Under the pieces are notes generated by a model. The model made no database searches. It was given only the letters and a program-made list of their open reading frames with translations, and was not told the DNA's origin. From CAVZLD01 sp964522605 (GTDB taxonomy: Bacteria; Planctomycetota; Planctomycetia; Pirellulales; Pirellulaceae): DNA of 5,161 bases. The position numbers and the translations under genes are program-made. Shown here piece by piece: positions 1 to 5,161 of the stretch; position 1 is the stretch's first letter; every line of letters begins with the position of its first letter. Where the stretch lies: assembly GCA_964522605.1 (NCBI GenBank), contig CAZFWV010000447.1, positions 1 to 5,161 on the forward strand. Direction: 5' to 3'.

Positions 1-53
1 TGGCTCTGCCCGTGTTCTTCCTCAACCCAAGACGACACTGGCAAAGCCAGTGG
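1..53. repeat. CACTGGC palindrome with partial second copy
   Basis: Bases 36-42 (CACTGGC) and 46-52 (GCCAGTG) form a perfect 7-bp stem with an AAA loop. The window begins with TGGCTCTGCC then CGTG, which looks like the right part of a similar unit (loop TCT instead of AAA) cut by the window edge, so two copies may lie head to tail about 35 bp apart. No T-tract follows on either strand, so a repeat is more likely than an intrinsic terminator. From memory, similar CACTGG...CCAGTG units recur in planctomycete intergenic DNA; this is not checked here. Confidence 0.55.
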
Positions 54-84
54 CACACCCATTGCGCCGAGCGAGGCAACACCC

Positions 85-104
85 CCTTCGGTTGCAGCCG
101 AAGG
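85..104. repeat. CCTTCGG/CCGAAGG hairpin
   Basis: CCTTCGG (85-91) and CCGAAGG (98-104) are perfect reverse complements around a 6-base centre, TTGCAG. The centre itself nearly continues the palindrome, with a T-G pair and then T-A and G-C. The element lies directly before the larger inverted repeat at 111-209, so it may be part of a composite intergenic repeat. It could equally be a lone stem-loop ending an upstream transcript outside the window, but no T-run follows. Confidence 0.5.
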
Positions 105-110
105 CCGCGC

Positions 111-209
111 TGCGCCTTTGCGATCTCTGCGTTTTCATTTCTTCCGGAACATCAGCACGGCCCGAAAAAGCAAAACGCAAAGGCCGCAAAGGCGCAGAGG
201 GACGCAGAG
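111..209. repeat. Dispersed inverted repeat, CGCAAAGGCGCA/CGCAGAG type
   Basis: TGCGCCTTTGCG (111-122) pairs perfectly with CGCAAAGGCGCA (185-196), and TGCGTTTT (128-135) pairs with AAAACGCA (172-179). Five unpaired bases separate the two stems on each side, and about 36 bases form the loop. The right arm contains direct repeats: CGCAAAGG at 176-183 and 185-192, and CGCAGAG at 193-199 and 203-209, followed by an A/G-rich tail. Sequences of this type are familiar as intergenic dispersed repeats in planctomycetes and other environmental bacteria, and are often mistranslated as small 'hypothetical proteins'. Here the element covers the only long upstream extension of the propeller gene's frame. 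Confidence 0.7.
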
Positions 210-1596
210 AAAGAAAGAAGGAGATGTACGGCCCGGGCTGCGATTCTCGAATCGCGTCACGAATACGAGATTCTGGTGGGCGTTGATTTGCGTTTTCCTC
301 TTGTCGGCATCGATCGGGACAGCCGCCGATCCTGTCTTTCGATACAACACGCGTGATCCGGGTCCAGAAACGGACACGGTGCCAATCATTCGTGCCTGGA
401 AGTCCATCCGCCTCGACCCCGATTATGCTGGACAATGGGTCGTCACGGGCGATCTCAACGGGGATGGCGTTGCGGAAATTGTCAGTGCGCGAAACGTGGA
501 CAAATCCGACGTGCACTACACGAGTGCGGTTTGCGCCCAGCAACTCAACGGCAAGGTCCTCTGGCGATGGGGTGACCCCACTGTGGGGCGAAAAGAACTC
601 CATCATGATGTTGCCTGCCAGATCTACGATTGGGACGATGACGGGCAACAAGAAGTAATCCTGCTGACGGATGGATCCCTGGTTGAGCTGGATGGCAGGA
701 CCGGACAAGAACTTCGACGGTTACCGATTCCCGCGCAGGCAAGTGATTGCCTCGTGTTCGTCAACCTCTCGGGCGACGATCATGCCTCGGAACTCCTGGT
801 CAAGACAAGGTACACCCAGATCTGGGCGCTCGATTACGATGGAAAGCAACTCTGGACCGTGCGGCAACCCGGCGGGTTTCGCACGGCGCATCAACCAAGG
901 CCTGTCGATCTGGACGCGGATGGAATCGACGAAATCGTCGCTGGCTATTCCCTGCTGAATGCCGACGGAACGCTCCGCTGGACCATCGCCTCGCCTTCGG
1001 TCGATCTTTCCCGCGGGCATCTCGACACGTGCCGCCTATTTGGGCGGGGCGATACACTCCAGCAAACACGGCTGGTTCTCACCTGCTGCGGCGCCAACAA
1101 TCTGGCAATGATCGACGGCAACGGCCGGCCGCGCTGGGAATTTTCTGGCCACCATTTCGAATCGTTGCGGATTGGTGAGATTCTTCCCGACGTTGAGGGG
1201 CCGGAGATTCTGGTCGACATTGACCATCGGCCGCGGGGTGAAAGTCCCGTCTGGGTCGTCAGCGAACGAGGCGAACCGCTGACCCAGATCACCGGCGACT
1301 ACAGCCGACATCACCAGCTGGTGGACTGGACGGGCGATGGAGTTCGCGAGATTGTCGTGGCTCAATCGCGCGGACTGTTCAATGGTCGAGGTGAACGGAT
1401 CGGCACATTCCAGATCGATCCCGAGTTTCTCGATTCCGACGAAATCCTCGTTTCTGTGGGCGATATGACCGGAGACGGGATCCCCGATGTGACACTCAGC
1501 ACGCTCTCGGCCGTGTTCATCTTCGAGAATCCCAGTCCGCTGCCCGCACGTCGCGACGTTCGCCAAGGTTCCGGAACCAACTTCACGCTCTATTGA
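118..1596 (+). CDS. Secreted FG-GAP/VCBS-like beta-propeller protein (start uncertain)
   Basis: This is a likely exported protein built from repeated FG-GAP-like blades. Calcium-loop motifs of the form D-x-[DN]-x-D-G appear at residues 112-117 (DLNGDG), 171-176 (DWDDDG), 264-269 (DLDADG), 403-408 (DWTGDG) and 449-454 (DMTGDG), most followed by [ED]-[IV]. Degenerate versions lie near 216-226 and 357-368. Between them, 'NG/DG...LW' hairpins recur near 144, 241, 283 and 335, so seven or eight blades are likely. A hydrophobic segment at about 53-67 followed by GTAA-DP (67-72) looks like a signal peptide cleaved near residue 70. The family serves as carbohydrate-binding or scaffold domains, and polysaccharide lyase family 11 also has such a propeller, but I see no catalytic assignment. 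The sulfatase starts 17 bp downstream, which suggests an operon. The start given is the longest frame, a TTG inside a dispersed repeat. Residues 1-40 are very basic, repeat-derived and probably not translated. There is no in-frame ATG before the signal peptide; CTG 238 and TTG 283 are the other options. Confidence 0.82.
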   Translation: MRSLRFHFFRNISTARKSKTQRPQRRRGTQRKKEGDVRPGLRFSNRVTNTRFWWALICVFLLSASIGTAADPVFRYNTRDPGPETDTVPIIRAWKSIRLDPDYAGQWVVTGDLNGDGVAEIVSARNVDKSDVHYTSAVCAQQLNGKVLWRWGDPTVGRKELHHDVACQIYDWDDDGQQEVILLTDGSLVELDGRTGQELRRLPIPAQASDCLVFVNLSGDDHASELLVKTRYTQIWALDYDGKQLWTVRQPGGFRTAHQPRPVDLDADGIDEIVAGYSLLNADGTLRWTIASPSVDLSRGHLDTCRLFGRGDTLQQTRLVLTCCGANNLAMIDGNGRPRWEFSGHHFESLRIGEILPDVEGPEILVDIDHRPRGESPVWVVSERGEPLTQITGDYSRHHQLVDWTGDGVREIVVAQSRGLFNGRGERIGTFQIDPEFLDSDEILVSVGDMTGDGIPDVTLSTLSAVFIFENPSPLPARRDVRQGSGTNFTLY

Positions 1597-1602
1597 CGAC
1601 TT

Positions 1603-1606
1603 AGGA
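1603..1606 (+). promoter_or_regulatory. Shine-Dalgarno for the sulfatase
   Basis: AGGA lies 7 bases before the ATG at 1614, inside the 17-bp gap after the propeller gene. This supports ATG 1614 as the sulfatase start and independent ribosome entry within a shared transcript. No promoter could fit in the gap itself, although one inside the preceding gene cannot be excluded. Confidence 0.6.
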
Positions 1607-1613
1607 CCGTGTA

Positions 1614-2999
1614 ATGCGCATTTACGCACTCGCTCTTCTGACAATGCTTTGGACTTCAAGCATCGAGGCAAAGCCAAATATCATTCTCTTCCTCGCTGAT
1701 GATCTCGGTTATGGCGAGGTGGGTTGCTATGGACAACAGATCATTCGGACACCGAGTATCGATCGCCTGGCAGCTGAAGGGATGCGCTTCACCCAGTTCT
1801 ACTGCGGCGCTCCCGTCTGTGCGCCCTCGCGCTGCGTTCTACTGACCGGCCTTCACAGCGGACATGCCTACGTTCGCGACAATCGCGAGCACCAACCCGA
1901 AGGACAATTGCCCATTCCTGCAGAGACGATCACGATCGCAGAACGGCTGAAGGAACTCGGATACGCGACCGCCGCCATCGGTAAATGGGGGCTCGGCTAT
2001 CCCGGTTCGTCCGGCGATCCGAATCGTCAGGGCTTTGATCTCTTTTTTGGATACAACTGCCAGCGACACGCACACAATCATTACCCACGTTATCTTTGGC
2101 GCAACGACCAGCGAGTGGAACTCGAGGGCAATTCTCGCAGTCTCACCGGCAAGCAATATTCGCAGGATTTGTTCATCCGAGAAGCGTTACAGTTTGTCCG
2201 TGAGCATGCGGATCAGCCGTTCTTTCTGTACATGCCGTTCACGATTCCCCACCTGTCGATCCAGGTGCCTGAAGAATCGTTGGAAGAATATCGCGGCCAG
2301 ATTCCCGAAGCCGACTACAACCATCGCGATAGTTATCTGAAACATCCCGCCCCGCGGGCCGGATATGCGGCGATGGTGACCCACATGGATGCTGGAATTG
2401 GGGAAGTCGTTCAACTGCTGGATGAATTGAACTTGCGCGACAATACACTCGTCTTGTTCAGCTCCGATAACGGACCAACCTATGATCGGCTGGGCGGTTC
2501 GGACTCCGACTTCTTCCAGAGTTCCGGTCCGTTGCGGGGACGCAAAGGCAGCGTGGACGAGGGAGGAATCCGCGTTCCTTTGATCGCCCGTTGGCCCGGC
2601 AAAATCGCTCCCGGAACCGTCAGTGAACACGTGAGTGCTTTCTGGGACATCAGCCCCACCATACTGGAGGCGGCGGGAGCACAACCACCGGACGATCTGG
2701 ATGGAATTAGCTTCTTGCCGACTCTCTTGGGACGCGGTGAGCAACGCAACCACCCGTTTCTGGTCTGGCATTTTCCCGGTTATCAGGGACAGCAGGCGAT
2801 CCGCGTCGGTAGTTGGAAAGGCGTGCGACGCCAACTGCTTCGACAACCCGATGCACCGCTCGAGTTGTACAACCTGCAACAAGACCTGACGGAGAGCCAC
2901 GACGTAGCCGCCGAGCATCCTGAAATCGTCCAGTCGATGATGGAAATCCTCAATCGAACGCAAAATCGGTCCGAAGTTTTTGCATGGCTGGGCGAGTGA
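1614..2999 (+). CDS. Arylsulfatase A family (S1) sulfatase, secreted
   Basis: This enzyme hydrolyses a sulfate ester using calcium and a formylglycine made from a cysteine; the substrate is probably a sulfated polysaccharide or oligosaccharide. Residues 1-19 form a signal peptide with probable cleavage after IEA. D29 and D30 (LADDLGYG) are expected metal ligands. C69-A-P-S-R73 followed by CVLLTG is the formylglycine signature, so a sulfatase-maturing enzyme must exist elsewhere. K124 lies in GKWGLG, H213 in FTIPH, D285 and N286 in SSDNG (metal and sulfate binding), and K311 in RGRKGS. The C-terminal subdomain includes LELYNLQQDLTESHDVA (416-432). The length of 461 residues is normal and the gene looks intact. 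The position after K-W is Gly, where arylsulfatase A has His125, so it belongs to a subfamily with altered substrate contacts. A His-rich stretch (RHAHNHYP, 151-158) follows. I cannot name the substrate or the S1 subfamily. Confidence 0.95.
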   Translation: MRIYALALLTMLWTSSIEAKPNIILFLADDLGYGEVGCYGQQIIRTPSIDRLAAEGMRFTQFYCGAPVCAPSRCVLLTGLHSGHAYVRDNREHQPEGQLPIPAETITIAERLKELGYATAAIGKWGLGYPGSSGDPNRQGFDLFFGYNCQRHAHNHYPRYLWRNDQRVELEGNSRSLTGKQYSQDLFIREALQFVREHADQPFFLYMPFTIPHLSIQVPEESLEEYRGQIPEADYNHRDSYLKHPAPRAGYAAMVTHMDAGIGEVVQLLDELNLRDNTLVLFSSDNGPTYDRLGGSDSDFFQSSGPLRGRKGSVDEGGIRVPLIARWPGKIAPGTVSEHVSAFWDISPTILEAAGAQPPDDLDGISFLPTLLGRGEQRNHPFLVWHFPGYQGQQAIRVGSWKGVRRQLLRQPDAPLELYNLQQDLTESHDVAAEHPEIVQSMMEILNRTQNRSEVFAWLGE

Positions 3000-3014
3000 C
3001 ACTGCTTTGTCACT
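2995..3014. terminator. Candidate bidirectional stem-loop over two stop codons
   Basis: AGTGACA (2995-3001) and TGTCACT (3008-3014) are perfect 7-base reverse complements around a CTGCTT loop. The left arm contains the sulfatase's TGA (2997-2999). The right arm contains two of the three bases of the phosphoesterase's TAG stop (3013-3015 on the minus strand). Placement between convergent genes 13 bp apart suits a shared terminator, but the stem has only three G-C pairs and no U-tract follows on either strand. Its terminator role is therefore an inference. Confidence 0.45.
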
Positions 3015-3864
3015 ATGCAGATTCAAGCTGAAAAACGGTAACTTCAGGCCGGACGTTGAATCGAACTCGCAGAAGGTGTCCAACACCGCGGCTAATGTAT
3101 ATCCGGCGCTGTCCGGGTAGCAGAAACTCACCGGAAGTATATCGCCGATTCCGAACGGGAAGTAACGGGGGTGGCAGAAACGGCGGTTTGCACTGCCCAC
3201 CGTGAGTGTGCCCCGACAAGATCCAGCCCCTGTAGCTGTCCCAGCCGGGTTCATCGACCGTGTCGGGATTGTGACTCAACACCAACGCGGCACGCTGCGG
3301 ATCAAGCTGGGTGAAAGCTGCGTTCGGCCGGAAGTGACCTGCCCACAGATCATCCAGTCCGACAATCTGCAAACCCTCGACCTCGGCAACTTGGTTCCGC
3401 AAAATCTGGACTCCGACCGAATCCGCCAGCGAGGCGATCTGATCGGCCACCTCAAGCCGATTCCAACCGGGGCCATAGTCATGGTTCCCCAGAACACCGA
3501 AAGCTCCAAGGCGCCCCACGGGCAGGTGAGCAAACACGCGTTTCGCGTGGGCGATGACGTCCCCTGCGTAGGTCGTGAAGTCTCCTGTGTAAACGACAAT
3601 CTCTGAGTCAATCGCCTTCACTCGCTCAAAAGTTTGAAGCAAGTAGGAGTCATCGACTTGAGGGCCGATGTGCAGGTCGCTGATCTGTACTAGCCGCGCA
3701 CCGTCGAGCGCGGGAGGCAAATGAGCCACCGGCAATCGACGTTCGACCAGTTCCAGCCACGTCGGCTCCCAGCGCCAAGTGTACATGCCAACGCCAATCC
3801 CCAGTCCCGAGGCGGTGGCCGTCGCACGCAGGAAGTTGCGGCGAGTGATGATGCCATTGAGCAT
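3013..3864 (-). CDS. Metallophosphoesterase, YkuE/LpxG-like, with Tat signal
   Basis: This is a calcineurin-like phosphoesterase using two metal ions. The five family motifs appear in order: D63-L-H65 (ISDLH), G-D95 (YTGDF), G-N127-H128-D (LGNHD), H198 (LSHNPD), and G-H219-T-H221-GGQ. The 283-residue length and the GHTHGGQ ending match the YkuE/YaeI group. Residues 7-13 (TRRNFLR) form a twin-arginine motif followed by a small hydrophobic segment (about 14-28), so a folded, metal-loaded enzyme is probably exported or membrane-anchored. YkuE of Bacillus is Tat-exported, and LpxG of Chlamydia, in the same superphylum, cleaves UDP-2,3-diacylglucosamine in lipid A synthesis. Either role is possible, but a lipid A step would normally need a cytoplasmic-facing site, which conflicts with Tat export. 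The ATG start puts the Tat motif at the usual place, but the ribosome site is weak (GAGA about 8 bases upstream). It converges on the sulfatase and shows no clear functional link to it. Confidence 0.92.
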   Translation of the reverse strand: MLNGIITRRNFLRATATASGLGIGVGMYTWRWEPTWLELVERRLPVAHLPPALDGARLVQISDLHIGPQVDDSYLLQTFERVKAIDSEIVVYTGDFTTYAGDVIAHAKRVFAHLPVGRLGAFGVLGNHDYGPGWNRLEVADQIASLADSVGVQILRNQVAEVEGLQIVGLDDLWAGHFRPNAAFTQLDPQRAALVLSHNPDTVDEPGWDSYRGWILSGHTHGGQCKPPFLPPPLLPVRNRRYTSGEFLLPGQRRIYISRGVGHLLRVRFNVRPEVTVFQLESA

Positions 3865-3934
3865 GGATTATTCTCGGGAATAGGCTGACTGGAGTGAGAG
3901 GAGCCAAGTCTCTGCAAAGGAGCCGAATTCAAAG

Positions 3935-3955
3935 CCTGCCATGCACCCCGGCAGG
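3935..3955. repeat. CCTGCC/GGCAGG stem-loop
   Basis: CCTGCC (3935-3940) pairs with GGCAGG (3950-3955) across a 9-base loop. In the minus-strand direction the stem is followed by CTTTGAATTC, with only three Ts. A weak terminator for the upstream sulfatase transcript is possible, but a plain repeat or chance stem is about as likely. Confidence 0.35.
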
Positions 3956-3966
3956 ATGAAGGAGTG

Positions 3967-4042
3967 ACCACGGATCGAACGGATCGGACCGATGTCCACC
4001 GATCGGTCCGTGTCGATCCGTACTCTCCGCCGAATCCGTGGT
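3967..4042. repeat. Dispersed palindrome, ACCACGGAT...ATCCGTGGT type
   Basis: This 76-bp element can fold over its whole length. The outer arms are ACCACGGAT (3967-3975) and ATCCGTGGT (4034-4042). The middle arms are ACGGAT (3979-3984) and ATCCGT (4016-4021). The inner arms are CGGACCGAT (3985-3993) and ATCGGTCCG (4002-4010), around an 8-base loop. The stem is interrupted by short unpaired segments, mainly on the right side. Elements of this type (CACGGAT/ATCCGTG palindromes) are familiar as dispersed intergenic repeats in many environmental bacteria. It lies between the stop of the minus-strand sulfatase and the phosphoesterase, so it may act as a transcript-end hairpin. Confidence 0.75.
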
Positions 4043-4096
4043 TTGCCTTCGCGAAACGTCCGTACTTCAGGCCCCGTTATGGGGATTCCCGTTCGG

Positions 4097-5161
4097 TCAA
4101 CTCGGATCCAGGTCCGTTCGAAATGTGCCGTCGTGACGGATCAGGGGCTGAGCGTTGGGGACTCGTCCCAACGGACGGCATCCGGGCCCGGTTCCGTCGC
4201 GTCCGAGGTCGCCTATCATCTGGTTGGCCAATCGCTCGAGTCGCGCGACTACATCGGGGTGCTCGGACGCAACATCCGTGCTCTCCCCGATGTCGTCATC
4301 CAGATGATACAGCGTGCCGGGAGCCAAATGCAGCTTCCAGGGTCCGCTGCGCACCGCTTCCAGTTTCAGGCCGCGGAAGAAATAGAACGCATCGTGAGGC
4401 GTTTCTGCATCCGGTTCACCCGCGAGAAGTGGCCAGATGTTCGCGCCATCCAGCTTCCGATCCGTCGGCAGCCGACCACCGGCCAGCGTCACCAGCGTTG
4501 GCAGAAGGTCCATCATCCCGGCGATCGCGTCGGTCTCGGTCCCCGCCGGAATCCGCCCGGGCCACCAGGCAATAGTTGGGACGCGCATGCCGCCTTCCCA
4601 AGTACTCCCCTTGTGCCCGCGTAACGGTGCATTCACGGCACGCCGAGTACCTCCGTTATCCGAAGTGAAAATCACGAGCGTGCGTTCGCTCAGCTGCAAT
4701 CCTCGCAGCGTATCCAGCACTTGCCCGACACTCCAGTCCACTTCCTCTACCCAATCACCATAGATTCCATTGTTTGATTTTCCCTGAAAGGCAACTCCCG
4801 GATAGATCGGAAAGTGCACAGCGGAATGGGGCAGATAGAGAAAGAACGGCTGGTCTTGATGAGTCCGAATGAAGTCGACCGCTTCCTCGGTGTAGCGAGC
4901 CACGAGCGTTGTCTGATCGTCCGCCAATACGCGCTGCAAGATGGTTTCATTTCGCAGCAGCGGCAACGGCGGCTGTCCCTTGCCCTGCCCTTTCTTTTCC
5001 GGCAGCGGGTCCCCCAGGTTGCTCTTTACTCCGTCTTCAGCCGGGCCCATATCATTGGAGTAAGGCAGGCCGAAATAGTAATCGAACCCTTGCCGCCGCG
5101 GCTGGAACTCCGGCTGATCGCCCAAGTGCCACTTGCCGATGCACGCCGTCGCATACCCCTG
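4097..5161 (-). CDS. Arylsulfatase A family (S1) sulfatase, C-terminal part, cut by window end
   Basis: The frame is open from the window edge to TGA at 4097-4099, giving 354 residues of a larger protein. The first visible residues are QGYATACIGKWHLG (1-14), so the true start lies outside the window, and the signal peptide and formylglycine cysteine cannot be seen. K10 and H12 (GKWHLG) match the conserved Lys and His of arylsulfatase A. Other expected active-site residues are H116 (VHFP), D168-N169 (TSDNGG) and K184 (RGHKGS). Residues 52-68 hold a Lys/Gly/Pro-rich loop (PLPEKKGQGKGQPPLP) before LLRNE. A C-terminal subdomain follows, with WKLHL and LYHLDDDIGESTDVA, ending in a Gly/Pro-rich tail (RPLGRV near 329-334). 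It hydrolyses a sulfate ester, probably on a polysaccharide. It differs clearly from the other sulfatase here (GKWHLG versus GKWGLG), so it is not a recent duplicate. It reads toward the phosphoesterase with a 232-bp gap holding repeats, which argues against tight coupling. Confidence 0.93.
   Translation of the reverse strand, partial: QGYATACIGKWHLGDQPEFQPRRQGFDYYFGLPYSNDMGPAEDGVKSNLGDPLPEKKGQGKGQPPLPLLRNETILQRVLADDQTTLVARYTEEAVDFIRTHQDQPFFLYLPHSAVHFPIYPGVAFQGKSNNGIYGDWVEEVDWSVGQVLDTLRGLQLSERTLVIFTSDNGGTRRAVNAPLRGHKGSTWEGGMRVPTIAWWPGRIPAGTETDAIAGMMDLLPTLVTLAGGRLPTDRKLDGANIWPLLAGEPDAETPHDAFYFFRGLKLEAVRSGPWKLHLAPGTLYHLDDDIGESTDVASEHPDVVARLERLANQMIGDLGRDGTGPGCRPLGRVPNAQPLIRHDGTFRTDLDPS

Larger units (their letters stand above)
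3865..4096. other. Non-coding gap with two palindromes
   Basis: I find no plausible gene between the phosphoesterase start and the stop of the minus-strand sulfatase. Open frames through here run across palindromic repeats or continue as shadows of neighbouring genes. The stretch holds the hairpin at 3935-3955 and the dispersed palindrome at 3967-4042, both listed separately. About 70 bases remain directly upstream of the phosphoesterase, where its promoter should lie if it is transcribed separately. I cannot pick out a convincing -35/-10 pair. Confidence 0.6.

Noticed and set aside
176..209. CRISPR-like direct repeats (CGCAAAGG twice, CGCAGAG twice)
   Set aside because: The units are only 7-8 bp, with spacing of 1-3 bp, and no regular spacers or cas genes are present. 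They are internal structure of the dispersed repeat.
135..407. 90-codon minus-strand frame with a hydrophobic Cys/Leu-rich segment resembling a membrane peptide
   Set aside because: The FFLCVPLRLCGLCVLL segment is simply the reverse strand of the CGCAAAGG/CGCAGAG repeat.
22..708. 228-codon minus-strand open frame
   Set aside because: It is antisense to the propeller gene. Its C-terminal half is translated dispersed repeat (SLRPSAPLRPLRF-like), a known source of false small proteins.
1036..1677. 213-codon minus-strand open frame
   Set aside because: It is antisense to the propeller gene's clear calcium-loop repeats and runs over the start of the sulfatase. No motif supports it.
2187..3254. 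355-codon open frame on the minus strand
   Set aside because: It lies antisense to most of the intact sulfatase and crosses into the phosphoesterase in another frame. Its protein has no recognisable motif, and the opposite strand has clear catalytic motifs. It is a high-GC shadow.
3967..4042. tRNA or structured ncRNA
   Set aside because: The nested stems do not give a cloverleaf or conserved tRNA loops. The arms match the dispersed-repeat pattern better, and no promoter is evident.
3964..4624. Overlapping plus-strand frames of about 200 codons
   Set aside because: They start inside the palindrome at 3967-4042 and run antisense to the second sulfatase. The products are Arg/Pro/Ser-rich with no motif.
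1614..5161. Recent duplication giving two sulfatases
   Set aside because: The proteins differ across motif contexts (GKWGLG versus GKWHLG, IPHLSIQVP versus VHFPIYPG) and share only family-level residues, so they are separate subfamilies.

Overview
The window looks like chromosomal DNA from a planctomycete, most plausibly a Pirellulales-type marine or freshwater lineage. This is inferred from the gene content: two different secreted-type arylsulfatase A family sulfatases in about 5 kb, a secreted FG-GAP beta-propeller protein next to one of them, moderately high GC, and intergenic DNA full of the short palindromic dispersed repeats typical of these genomes. No marker gene fixes the species.

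Layout. Bases 1-220 hold no convincing gene. They are a mosaic of small palindromes: a CACTGGC/GCCAGTG hairpin, a CCTTCGG/CCGAAGG hairpin, and an imperfect inverted repeat of the 'CGCAAAGGCGCA...CGCAGAG' type. An FG-GAP/VCBS-like beta-propeller protein with a signal peptide then reads rightward and ends at 1596. Its start is unclear, because the upstream reading frame is repeat-derived and has no ATG. A complete S1-type sulfatase (1614-2999) follows after 17 bp, so the two probably form one transcription unit for exported proteins. The sulfatase converges, with a 13-bp gap, on a leftward YkuE/LpxG-like metallophosphoesterase with a twin-arginine signal (3013-3864). A 7-bp stem-loop covers both stop codons.

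Upstream of the phosphoesterase, 3865-4096 is non-coding. It carries a small hairpin and a second dispersed palindrome of the 'ACCACGGAT...ATCCGTGGT' type. The right end (4097-5161) is the C-terminal part of a second, different sulfatase on the minus strand, cut by the window edge just upstream of its GKWHLG motif.

Together the sulfatases and the propeller protein suggest periplasmic or surface desulfation of sulfated polysaccharide, a planctomycete speciality. The phosphoesterase looks like an unrelated neighbour, possibly acting on lipid A precursors or another envelope phosphoester. I see no obviously new biological system. The points most worth checking are the damaged or repeat-captured 5' end of the propeller gene, the two dispersed palindromes, the double-stop hairpin, and the active-site difference between the two sulfatases.
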